In this document: in pieces, positions 54,808 through 64,000 of the stretch | Numbering within the stretch: the first letter of the stretch is position 1 | How the letters are laid out: every line of letters begins with the position of its first letter | Origin: Turritopsis dohrnii | Lineage: Eukaryota; Cnidaria; Hydrozoa; Anthoathecata; Oceaniidae | Direction: 5' to 3' | Assembly: GCA_027922465.2 (NCBI GenBank) | Contig: BQMF02000260.1 | Coordinates: 248,001-312,000, forward strand | Length of the DNA: 64,000 bases | Notes under the pieces: generated by a model | Database searches by the model: none | What the model was told of the DNA's origin: nothing | What the model saw: only the letters and a program-made list of their open reading frames with translations | Translations under genes and position numbers: made by a program

Positions 54808-56640
54808 CTTATAGGAGCTTGCAAAAGAAAGATTTTGATTTCGGTAACTGATTTCAAGGGAGTGGTGCTTTGTTCGTTGTTTGGTACCAGAAAGCATACA
54901 TTCCGTTTTGCCTTTCTTCATGTTTGTCACTAGATCGTTCTGTTCCATCCATTCTGAAACTCTTTCGATCTCTTCCTTAGATTTGGCAGATAGATCACGG
55001 TATCGTCAGCACACAATATAATTTTTGAATTCTTCAAAACTTCACTAACGTCATTAAAAGTGAGAAGAAACAAGAGGGGCCCTAATACAGACCGCTGTGG
55101 GACTCCACACAAAACAGGTTGCGTTATTGACAGAGTGCGGTGGTAGCAGACGGTTTGTTTTCAGTTGAATAGGAAGTTGGTGATACGTTCGTCTTCAGTA
55201 CCATAGATTCCGTAACTTGGAAGACATTCTATAATCTGTGCGTGATTCAAGGAGACAAAGGCTTTGCTCAGATCTATGAAAATCGCGCCTGTCATTTCCC
55301 CTTTCTCCATGTTTTTCCGGATCGTGTCCATGGGCAAAGTCGCAGCTAGTTCTGTGTTGCGTTTTCTTCTGAATCCGAACTGGAAAGTCGATAAGAGTTC
55401 ATGCTCCTCAAGGTAATCAGTGATCTGTTCACAAAGGCATTTCTCAAAGATTTTTTACCACGTTGGTAGGACTGAAATTGGTCTATAGCTATAGCTGCAA
55501 CGGTATTCGGTATTCGGTATTCGGGTCGTTAGTCATGACATTGTCTAGAAGAGCTTGAACACAGTTTTCTTTGGTTTTTATGGGAAAAATTGATTTCAGT
55601 GTTTTCCAAAATTTGTCGGGATTATTAGCAGATTCGTTGAGGTGATTCTGATTGTATTGATTTTTGGCATTTCTGACGAGGTTGTTAACTTTGTTATGCT
55701 GGCGTTTAAATTTCTCGTGGTCGTTTTCCTTTCTAGATTGTCGAAATTTACGCATCAAGGAGTCACTGTGGTTCATCTCTCTTTTAATGTCGTCGGTGAT
55801 CCAGGGTGAAGTTTTACCTGTCACTCTTTTTTGTAGTTTTGGTGCATGTTGATTAAATACATTTTGTAGGTAAGTTTTCAAGTTGGACCATGCCATATTT
55901 GGATCGTTATTTTGGTAAACAAAGCCATGGGTCTTTCGCGTAAAAGTGCCTGTTTGATTTTTGATGGGTCGTAGTTTTAATAATTTCTGCAAGTTATTGA
56001 TTCAGACTCAGGCCTTAAATTGTTTCTTTCGCTGACAGCCGATAACATCATGATCATTGATCGCCGAGGGAACTACTTTTATTTCTGACAAATGCTCTGG
56101 TCTATTTGTGAATAATAGATCAATTAATGTTTGAGATCTTTCTGTTGTTCTTGTAGCTTCTGAAATCATTTGGACAAGACCATTCAGTTTTAGTTGCTCT
56201 TTGAGATTGGTGGACTGTCTTTTCTCGAAATAATTACAATTAAAATCTCCAAGGATCAAAATTTCGTTATTTTCATTATGGACACAGGGGTCCACACCAA
56301 TGTTTTGCCCAGTGTTTATTTCAGTTTTACAATCCTGTTGCACCCATGTTTATGAACTACCATGTCACAATAAAAGCTCATCAAACTCTTTACTGCTGTG
56401 TTTACTGTTTGTAGGTGGACAATATTATTATACCAATGATAAAAGATTTTGAGTGTTTGACGATAATCTGTAGCCACATACCTTCAACATTATCGTTTTC
56501 GAGGTCTTCTTTCCTTATATAATCAGTGCCTACTTTTATATACGCAGCAACACCTCCTCCTTTCCCGTTGCGGTCTTTACGTTCAAAATTATATCCATCG
56601 GTAGAAACGAAAGATGACAGCAACGAAGTAGTTCATAAAG
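54808..56640 (-). pseudogene. LINE (non-LTR retrotransposon) endonuclease and reverse transcriptase, decayed
   Basis: Minus strand, in order. An apurinic-like endonuclease: DGYNFERKDRNGKGGGVAAY at about 56560-56610, ILGDFNCNYF, TLIDLLFTN and INDHDVIGC at 56008-56343. A linker at 55489-55992: SPWITDDIKREMNH, NNPDKFWKTLKSIFP. A reverse transcriptase with FQFGFRRKRNTELA, DLSKAF, GVPQRSVLGPLLF and CADDTVIY at about 54930-55460. Layout and motifs fit a CR1/Jockey-like clade. Frame breaks separate the parts. The ORF continues at 46604 on the other side of the pogo insertion. The 5' end is not resolved. Confidence 0.83.
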
Positions 56641-58080
56641 TTTCTGTAACTCGAAATAAACCGACTCTGTTTCGAATTATAAAATCAGCAATGAAAAAAA
56701 AAACAAAAAAAAACTGTATTGCATTTCAATTTGTATATCGAAAAGGAAAAAAAAAACAAACTTGGGCTGGAGGCTGATCGTTAAATTTCTTTTCTCTGCG
56801 ATCATACTTTTCTAGTGCGGTTTTCTTTTGTTGTTGTTGTTGTTTCATTTTGGGCAAAATCGTCAAAATGTCACCGCGACGAAGAACATTATTATTGAAA
56901 TGGTGTGTATATTTCTATAGAAATGCACTCTTTCGCAGAGATTTTTGCGAAGACAAAAAGTATGATTCTTTAAGAAACTGATTTTTCATCTGTCTTGTGT
57001 GGTTATCTTGGGCCAGTGTTCTTTGTTGTTGGACAATAGACTGACTGGTCTTCAAACTCCACCAAACCCATGCTGTGAAATCCCCCAGGATGCACATTGT
57101 TTCTCCAAGAGCTTATTATTTTTCACCTTTTTCGATGTGTTTTCAGCCATACACTTTCTTTTTTTAAGAAACACGAGTTTAAGAAGCATAAGGCTCAGAA
57201 TGCCTAAAACCTAAGATACATCTAAGAAACATGCTGAGGCTGAGAATTAGCAAATGATATTTTTAAATTGGCGTTTTTCTAAAAAATAATACTTTCAATC
57301 AAAACAAGAGTTTTTCTTTGAATGTAAACAAGTAAATTATACACTGATGATAAAAAACAGTAAAACATAAGAAGATCCTAGGTAACCTATGATAAAATAA
57401 ACTTTAAGATAAACGCTTCAAAACAAGCAAAATTTAAGAAACATGGGGCTTATTATGTCAATAGTTAAGAAACATGTAATGTAAGAAACATTTGAGGCTC
57501 AGATTGGCAAATTCTTAAGAAACATTGAGGCTGCTAAGCAAAACTAGTTTCTTAAAAACAAAACAAAAACGTGTAGTCATTTTTTTGTTATGCAGAATTC
57601 TAACAACGAATAGCTTGGTTACCACGATCGAGAAAATTATCTTGCAACAACTATGAAAAGGCGTGTAAGTAATTAACTGGTATCCCGCCGTATAAAAAAC
57701 TTTTTGCTGGTTTTAATTTCAAAAATGACGTGTCAAAAAAAAAACAAAAAAAAAGTGGTGATGAAAAATTGTTTGACTGACCAAGAAATACTTGTAATGA
57801 CTGTTGAATTAGCTACTATACGAAACCAACGCAGATGCAGATGTTGATAGGGAAAGTGACAATAGAATTATGTTGATGTTGCAATGACACCGCCATTAAA
57901 CTTGGATGTAGTCAACGCAAGAAAAGTTTTGAAATACTTTACGAAGTCTCTAGAAGCAAGAAAAAGAAGAAAAATCCATTACAAACCTTTTTAATGTAAC
58001 TTTTTATAACTTATAATATGTTGACAAAATTTACCGCATTTTTGTCCTGAATTATTATTTACGAATGTCTACCCAGGATA
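56641..58080. other. Spacer rich in AAGAAACAT/TTCTTA repeats
   Basis: About 57160-57576 repeats AAGAAACA-type units and GAGGCT in one orientation, ending TTTCTTAAAAACAAAAC...CGTGTAG, the same end as the MITE at 12614-13079. It is probably a larger relative. At about 56907 is a copy of a short motif (TTTCTATAGAAATGC...) also present three times in the DAP3 gene. No coding feature. Confidence 0.45.
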
Positions 58081-58210
58081 GTCTCTTCAAGGTACTGTTA
58101 TCAATGAGGGTCCTGCGAAGGAGGTCATAGAGCATTTAAAGCCGCATTCGGGCTACGGAAGCTGTAATGACAGAACCGCTCAACTAGACAACCACCCTAG
58201 ACATCATATT
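58081..58210 (-). repeat. SINE body fragment, same family as 61550-61805
   Basis: About 120 bases from CTTCAAGGTACTGTTATCAA to GACAACCACCCTAGACATCA match, in inverse orientation and with scattered differences, 61685-61803. The tRNA-like head is missing. Confidence 0.75.
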
Positions 58211-58465
58211 CCTCAAGTGTCGCTCATATTTTTGAAAATTTCGATAAACGAACTCTCGATATAACGAACGTTTTTTTATTGTGTGTCCGTAGGGCTAGTT
58301 ATATATATCTCACTATAATAGCAGGAAGTGGGAACAACAGAAGGCGGCCCTCTGATAATTACTCGGTATTATATACAATTGAAACATGGTCCGATTGTGT
58401 GGTAGTTCATTATTAGCTCCAATGAGCTGAACCTGTATTCAAAATGAAAACGATTTTAATTACTA

Positions 58466-58914
58466 CCGTAAATAACCGATTAAGCTCCCTGGGCGCTTAT
58501 AATTTTTTTGAACTTTTACGGTGGGCGCTCATACGGACGGAGCGCTTAATTGAGCCCTGGGCGGTTAATAAAAAAATCTCTTAAATCACTAATACAGTTT
58601 ATCTTTTCACTGAATACTGACAAAAGAACCGCTTGTGTCCTACTCGAGCAACTTCAGAAAAAGCTCGATAAATACTCTCACTTTGAGATGAAAATAATTC
58701 ATTCCTGTGTTATTAAGTTTCCTTCTTTATTATGCTGCTGAAATATATGTTCAACTAAAAACCATGTTTTTCTCAATATTATATGCTTTTGCCGAATAAG
58801 CACCCAGCTTCAGTTTTGGACCTGGCCGCTTATTACAAATTTTTCGTCTAAACCTGGGCGCTTAATCGGACGGGGCGCTTAATTGAGTCCTGGGCGCTTA
58901 ACGGTCATTTACGG
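58466..58914. mobile_element. Pogo-like MITE, TSD TA
   Basis: The left end CCGTAAATAACCGATTAAGC and the inverted right end (CCGTAAATGACCGTTAAGCG) are flanked by TA at 58464-58465 and 58915-58916. GGGCGCTTAAT(T) and variants recur next to both ends, as in the pogo relic at 32773-33410. No transposase. Confidence 0.75.
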
Positions 58915-58916
58915 TA

Positions 58917-60381
58917 TTGGATGAGTGACTAGGAAGTAATAAGGAAACTAATTTCGTTTGTCTGAAGTAGGTTTTCCTTACGAAATATGTAAGGAGACGT
59001 TTGTGAGCATTGTGCAAATTCTCTTTTCCTCAATGAACAAGAGATAATACATTATTTACTTGACTTATACTCGACCGGAAATTTCCCATCAAGAAATACT
59101 GAGAAAACCTAGAGAAGTTCCGCCATCCTGACGATACTGAAAAACGTGACTTAGTAAAATGAAGACCAGAATCGGTCTTGATTTGTGTGTCTTACTATAA
59201 GGTCGGTTTCCACTTCGTTCACTGTTTAGTCGCGCGAATGAGCGAGCTGATTTTTGACTGGACGGCACAATCTCATTTGCATGGTAATTCGAATCATTTG
59301 TGTACTGAGAGAATGAAAAAACCTTTATGTTCATTCGTGCAACAACAGCCAATGAAGTGGAAACCTGCCTTTACAGAGACGAAAGTAAAATGTTGCTGAT
59401 ATGCGAAAAAGTAATCGGCAATTACTTCGGGTCTGCATTTTTAAGGTTTCTTATTTGTCTCAATTGCGATCAATTGGTTTAAAGATGGAGCGAAAGCTGC
59501 TCGTTGATATACTTTGATATCTGTTGTTTTTATCCTGTTTTTATCAAAATGAGGAGCAGTAGAAATAACTTATCTGAGAATTTCTTATGTAAAGTTCGGT
59601 TACTTGACGATACAGAGATCAATTTCGATTTTAAGGTAAGAATTGTGGTTTTGCTCTATCTCTTCATATTTTTGTGGAAGAAAATCACAATTCAATTTAT
59701 GTAATTGGTTTTAGTATATGATATAATTGCATTGTTGGGTGTGTTGTGATTTGTTCAAAAACTCAGGGAATAGTCAGGGAATACTGTAAATTAGGATATT
59801 ATCAGATTACTTAGCATATTCTCCTAATTAATATTATCATATCTTAATTCGGAAATGTTGAGTTAAAAACAGCCTGTTTTTCAGCAGCAAACCTATTGCA
59901 ATCACCACATGTTGCACTTGCTCCTTTCTGTAGCTAAATTTAAGGCATGTTTATATGGAATCAAAGAAATTCTTTCTTTACTGTCAAATCAGATGAGTGA
60001 ATGGTGAATCGATTTAACACAGCTGATACCCTTAAGGGGATTTATTTTTGCGTGGACTAATTTTTGCGAGCCACGGTTTGAGAGCATTTTGCGTGGATTT
60101 ATTTTTGCGAATGTTTGGATTTATTTTTGCGAATGTGAACAAAATGCAATCTGTGTATTTTATAATATAGCTTAGAAATAGCAGTGAAAATCACCATTTC
60201 CATGCCTCCTGCCACATTGCAAAACCAATGGGTGCTTGATAGGTACAAGGAAATAGTTAGGGATCGTCTCAAAATGTTCATCTTGTAAAAGAACGAATTG
60301 GGACGAAAATTATCGTCCTTTTTTTTTTAATAAACAATTTTTTTCCGATTTTGTTGAAGTGAAATGGACGAATTGGTGAAA
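58917..60381. other. Spacer with small inverted repeats
   Basis: About 59198-59376: AAGGTCGGTTTCCACTTCGT and an inverted partner (CCAATGAAGTGGAAACCTGCCTT) suggest a MITE of about 180 bp. About 60035-60130: four TTTATTTTTGCG/ATTTTTGCGA units. No gene recognised. Confidence 0.45.
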
Positions 60382-61053
60382 TAGTCAGGGCGCTCACGTA
60401 ATTAAAAAGATGGCGGTCTGCGGACAATTTACAACCTATTGGAATTGCTCAAAGAGACCCTCCTAATAACGAAATGACGTGTTGTCAAATTTCTAATTAG
60501 CAAAATCGGATACTTTTGGGCAAATTCCCAAATTTTACATGACGTCATCAGATCCAGTGCAAACAAATTTTTTTTTTTGATTTTTTGAAAAATAATTGTA
60601 TCAATAGAAACAGCTTGAAATTCTAAGCATTTTAGACATATAAAACATGTTCTGAAAATTAATATTTAATAAGTTATGATCAATTTATTTTTATACAGAT
60701 GACGTCACTACTAAAGGTAGATTAGTTTACATGTTTTATACGTTTATTTTAGTTTATGATAGTATTATGTACAAAAATATTTACAAATATGAACAAAATA
60801 GAAAAATTAATTATTTACATCATTTACATTATCATCTAGACTGTCATTTCTTCGTCCGAGTCATAGTCTTCGTCTGTATCGACAGTGTTACGAACGTTTT
60901 CACATACATCTTTACTACAGCCTCAAAAATCTGTGCATGGTATTCCATGCGAAGAACAAGCACAGCTAGCTACCATACACCCACTTTTCTTGCATTTGCA
61001 AGAAATAACCAAACACAATAAAAACAACAACAACAACAACGAACGTAAACAAG

Positions 61054-61435
61054 TAAAATGTTTTTCTTTTTATAAGAATGGTGTTTTTTCGTTTCATGAT
61101 GAACATTCTTTACTTTTTAGTCAAAATCATCTTAATAAAGACATTCTTAAGGCCGTACCTAACATTTTGTGCCCAGAAACAAAAGATAAAACTCAAAAGG
61201 CAAAAAAGGGTTAAACATAGCAGCTGCAGCAATGGAGAGCCACGTGAGAGAATGTTTACATTGATAATTACAAAAATAGCACCTACTTATAAAACAAAAT
61301 CAATAAAATGAAAAATAAATTTCGTGCTCACAAAATCTTAAGATGGCAATATTCTTAAAACTTTCTTAACTTTTTGGCAAATTTCATCTTGAACATTATT
61401 ATAAAGCGTATTCTTATAAAATAAAAAGCGCGTAA
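61054..61435. mobile_element. MITE inserted in the CXC relic
   Basis: The left TTTTTCTTTTTATAAGAATG and right (inverse TTTTTATTTTATAAGAATAC) ends, with internal TTCTTAA units, are of the same type as 12614-13079. It separates two parts of one Cys-rich domain. Borders are approximate. Confidence 0.55.
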
Positions 61436-61549
61436 GTACATCGTCCGGGGCTGGTGGTAAAAGTAGCCATTCTATTGAAATGACTCCATCGAAGAGTTTC
61501 CAGCCATGGTCATTTGGAGATGGTATTTGAAATTTACCATCAAGTGATT

Positions 61550-61805
61550 TTTTAACCGACTGGTAGAGTGCTAGCTTCCTGTTGGGGAGGTCACAGGTTC
61601 AATCCCCGACCGAGTCATGCCAGCAACTATAACAGTGTGAATCACTCTCTCTCTGCTTAGCACTCAGCAAGAGAGTAGGAATGATGTCTAGGATGGTTGT
61701 TTAGTTGAGCGTTCTCTGTCATTCAGCTTCCGTGGCCCAAACGGGGACTTTAAATGCTCTAGGACCTCCTTCGCAGGACCTTTATTGATAACAGTACCTT
61801 GAGGA
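61550..61805 (+). repeat. tRNA-derived SINE
   Basis: A-box TGGTAGAGTGCTAGC (61561-61575) and B-box GGTTCAATCCC (61596-61606) in a tRNA-like head, followed by a body shared with 58081-58210. Inserted in the CXC relic between its EQFVCKLY and HGWK blocks. Confidence 0.75.
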
Positions 61806-62466
61806 AATGAAACTTTTGTGGTGGAGGAGTGATTTTGGTTGTAGTGATTTTCAAAAAACGTGCATGATTTACATCGTCTGCTGTGACACTGTACAACTTG
61901 CACACGAATTGTTCGACCACCTCGAAGATTTCTTCCTTACACTACACTGTATCCCCAAACTTCGATAAACTCTTCGGAATCTTGCAAAATTTTGAGTGCC
62001 TTCGATTTTCCATTCCCATTTACATCAATTTCAACAAAGACTTCGACTTTGATTACAGGTTAGAAGTAGAAAGAGTAGATGGCAATGTCACTATCTACGG
62101 TGTGAGTGATGACAGATTGTAACGTATAAGATGGAACGTACCAGCATGCTCAACACAAACACCTTTGTGTCCTGGTGATTCGCAAATAACCTTTAATTAA
62201 AAGGAAAACGTTGAGTAAAAGAACAATTATTATTTTTGTCAACCATCGTCGAATAAGTTTTCGGATTGTAAAATGACTTTTCTTGGGATATCAATTGATT
62301 CTTCACCTTTCTTCCTCCTGCTTTTAAACCCCTCTGGCGCCTCCAGTCCAGAACAGATATTGATTAAACAACTTCTTTGGTCGAATGGATTACCCCCATT
62401 GGATGTGATTTCCACTGCCACGTTCCATACATTGATTACACGAATAATCAATACTTACGAGTATCT

Positions 62467-62616
62467 TCATGTGTCAAATTGCAACCATTACATTTAAACG
62501 GTGAAAACACTTACAAATATGTTTGAACAAATGAGACTGTGTCTTACCCTCACTAACACAGACACATTTCACAAGGTTTACACCGTAAAGTCTAATGGTT
62601 GCAATTTGACACACGA
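62467..62616. repeat. Inverted repeat, about 32-bp arms
   Basis: TGTCAAATTGCAACCATTAC...CGGTG at 62467-62502 and its inverse CACCG...AATGGTTGCAATTTGACA at 62580-62614 flank about 80 bases. Possibly a very small foldback element within the CXC transposon. Confidence 0.7.
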
Positions 62617-63124
62617 ACCATATGTACACAAGTTTTTTCTCAAATAAATTTTTGTGTTCATACATTTCCCGCGATTAACGATGAAAATTAGGCCGGGGGT
62701 GAATATAAATAAACTTCATCATAATTTTAGTAAGATTCTATGTATTTGCCGTAAAAAATATAACTGTAAGTTTAATGATTAGAATTTAAATAATTGTTAA
62801 TTATTTTTTTCAACTGTTTGGAAAAAAACATTGTGATATTGAAAAAGCTTCTCAGCTTTACCCCCGTCTATAGCTTTCGAGTTTTTATGTAAACAGAATT
62901 AATTTATAGAAAGAACAAAGAGAGAAGAGAAAAAATGGCGAAACATTGTGGATATTTGAACAACTCAAAATTAGTTATTAAAACACATTTTCGGTCGAAA
63001 TGAGTGAAACAACAGTTCATTTCGTAATCTTCATAATTTATTGTATCTAGTTTTGAAGATGGTAAATTGTCCGCAAGAAATGTTTTGTTATTTGATTTTT
63101 TTTACGTGAGCGCCCTGACTAAAA

Positions 63125-64000
63125 AGTCAAATTTTCATAAGGAACGAATTTGGCCGAATTAAGGACGGAATCAGGTCGAATTTAGGTTGAATTATTTGAA
63201 TTATCATGTATAGCTCCATTTATTTCAACCAACAAACATGCTTGTTTACAGAAGTTTGCAAAAAACAAATAACATAATTATGTAAGTCAACGACAAATCA
63301 CATGAAAAAGACAAAAAAGTTTAGTTCTCTCACAATTTGTAACAAAAGACCCCCCTCAAAAATCAAAATTATACACAGCAATGATTCGCATGTGGTTTGT
63401 TTGACTTGTAATAGTAAAATTAAAGAGACGTGTCTGGTTTACAGTCTTCTCATTATGAGGAGCGCGATCACGCTAGCGCTCGCTATAGCACTCCTAGAGC
63501 TAGCTCAGACGCGCTTTTAATCGCGCACGTAAATAGTCATTGTTAGAACTTTTAAAACTTTTTAAAAAAGCTTTTATCACTGAATATTTTTCTGTTCCTT
63601 TCGTCTCCATTTAAAACGAGTCTAATAATGTGTAATAAAAATTATAATGAACTACATGTTTCCAGTTTGAATAGTGCAGGTGGTATTGCATAATCATGTT
63701 GTTTAAATGAATGAACTGCTTGAACCATCAAGGATGGAGAACCCATGGTGCTTTTCAATGCAGTTTCCGATGGAAGATTTCAATCCAATTAAAAACATGC
63801 TCAACCTATTATTAGTTTTCGTGCTCAATTGATAACGAAACATATTAAGTGATCATTCACCAATTTGCTGTTGCTAGGGAGAACGACCACCATTGCTAAG
63901 GTAATTTTGAAATACCGTTCGTTATACGAATTCATTTCTTCACCTAACGAAAGAATATGAAAACATAAGTGGTACCAGTAGGACTCGTTTTCATGTTATT
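63125..64000. other. Right-end spacer
   Basis: A short GC-rich, self-complementary patch (GCGCGATCACGCTAGCGCTC region, about 63460-63530) in otherwise AT-rich sequence. No gene recognised. Confidence 0.4.

Larger units (their letters stand above)
60836..62150 (-). pseudogene. CXC-protein gene, broken copy
   Basis: Minus-strand blocks parallel the intact frame at 23331-24011. GNGKSKALKILQDSEEFIEV lies at about 61960-62025, then EVVEQFVCKLYSVTADDV at about 61870-61930, then (after a SINE) DHGWKLFDGVISIEWLLLPP at about 61450-61520. After a MITE come SCKCKKSGC, CACSSHGIPCTDF, an in-frame TGA where the relative has Cys, then GCSKDVCEN and the acidic tail DEDYDSDEEMTV. A frameshift also follows the EFIEV block. 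Confidence 0.75.
60382..63121 (-). mobile_element. Second CXC-protein DNA transposon, decayed, TSD AAA
   Basis: The ends TAGTCAGGGCGCTCACGTAA (60382) and inverse (ending 63121) are flanked by AAA at 60379-60381 and 63122-63124. TGCGGACAATTTAC is a further inverted match at about 60418 and 63065. It shares TAGTCAGGG and the encoded protein with 22610-24477. A SINE, a MITE and a small inverted repeat lie inside. Confidence 0.83.

Noticed and set aside
54745..54948. LINE protein continuing through QNVHCDVINADG
   Set aside because: These residues are encoded by the pogo inverted repeat; the LINE frame actually continues at 46604.
63302..63520. 72-codon ORF at the right edge
   Set aside because: Its C-terminal half comes from a self-complementary GC-rich patch and matches no protein pattern.

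Overview
This looks like an AT-rich metazoan nuclear genome window. It has spliced GT/AG genes for a flagellar/sperm ODF3-type protein, two mitochondrial ribosomal proteins and a Golgi trafficking factor. It also has a very diverse, heavily nested transposon population (ISL2EU, pogo, PIF/Harbinger, Kolobok-like, Tc1/mariner-like, Ty3, Ty1/copia, BEL/Pao, a non-LTR LINE, Penelope-like and SINEs). That mixture fits an early-branching animal, most plausibly a cnidarian. The species assignment is inference.

Host gene block (1-11.5 kb). A minus-strand ODF3/SHIPPO gene starts at 2259 and shares a short head-to-head intergenic region with plus-strand MRPL20 (five exons, 2531-5079). MRPL20 converges on minus-strand DAP3/MRPS29 (stop 5208, start 8358). 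Minus-strand RGP1 (seven exons, 9410-11445) follows. I found splice sites and phases by reading them directly. All junctions of MRPL20 and RGP1 close in frame; one area of DAP3 (about 6060-6320) does not resolve cleanly.

ISL2EU block (16.1-27.2 kb). A DNA transposon with inverted ends containing long G/C runs carries two convergent genes. One is a THAP/DDE transposase (minus). The other is a SAP-SWIM-YqaJ nuclease-PHD protein (plus). The nuclease gene has been split twice. A complete Ty3-type LTR element with identical 131-bp LTRs (TSD ATAGT) is inserted after codon 128. A 1.87-kb DNA transposon of a CXC-protein family (TSD ACA) is inserted further on. Removing both insertions and one TSD copy of each leaves one uninterrupted 651-codon frame.

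Middle block (28-46 kb). This holds an Ulp1-like protease/PHD relic and a tRNA-derived SINE. A PIF/Harbinger element contains a deleted pogo copy. A full-length Ty1/copia element (247-bp LTRs, TSD TTGTT, initiator-tRNA anticodon-arm primer site) has one in-frame stop. There is also a THAP-bearing inverted-repeat element, a Tc1/mariner-like element containing two Harbinger elements that share one TTA, a Penelope-type GIY-YIG fragment and a Kolobok-like element flanked by TTAA.

Triple nest (46.1-56.6 kb). A LINE is interrupted by a pogo-type transposon (TSD TA), which is itself interrupted by a BEL/Pao element (87-bp LTRs, TSD GCTTT). The pogo element carries, divergent from its transposase, a small intact gene for a HIRAN-domain protein. 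This is the most interesting candidate for an undescribed transposon-accessory system here.

Right end (56.6-64 kb). Repeats, SINEs and MITEs lead to a second, degenerate member of the CXC-protein transposon family (60382-63121), itself hit by a SINE and a MITE. The two copies together define its termini, its 3-bp target duplications and its protein.
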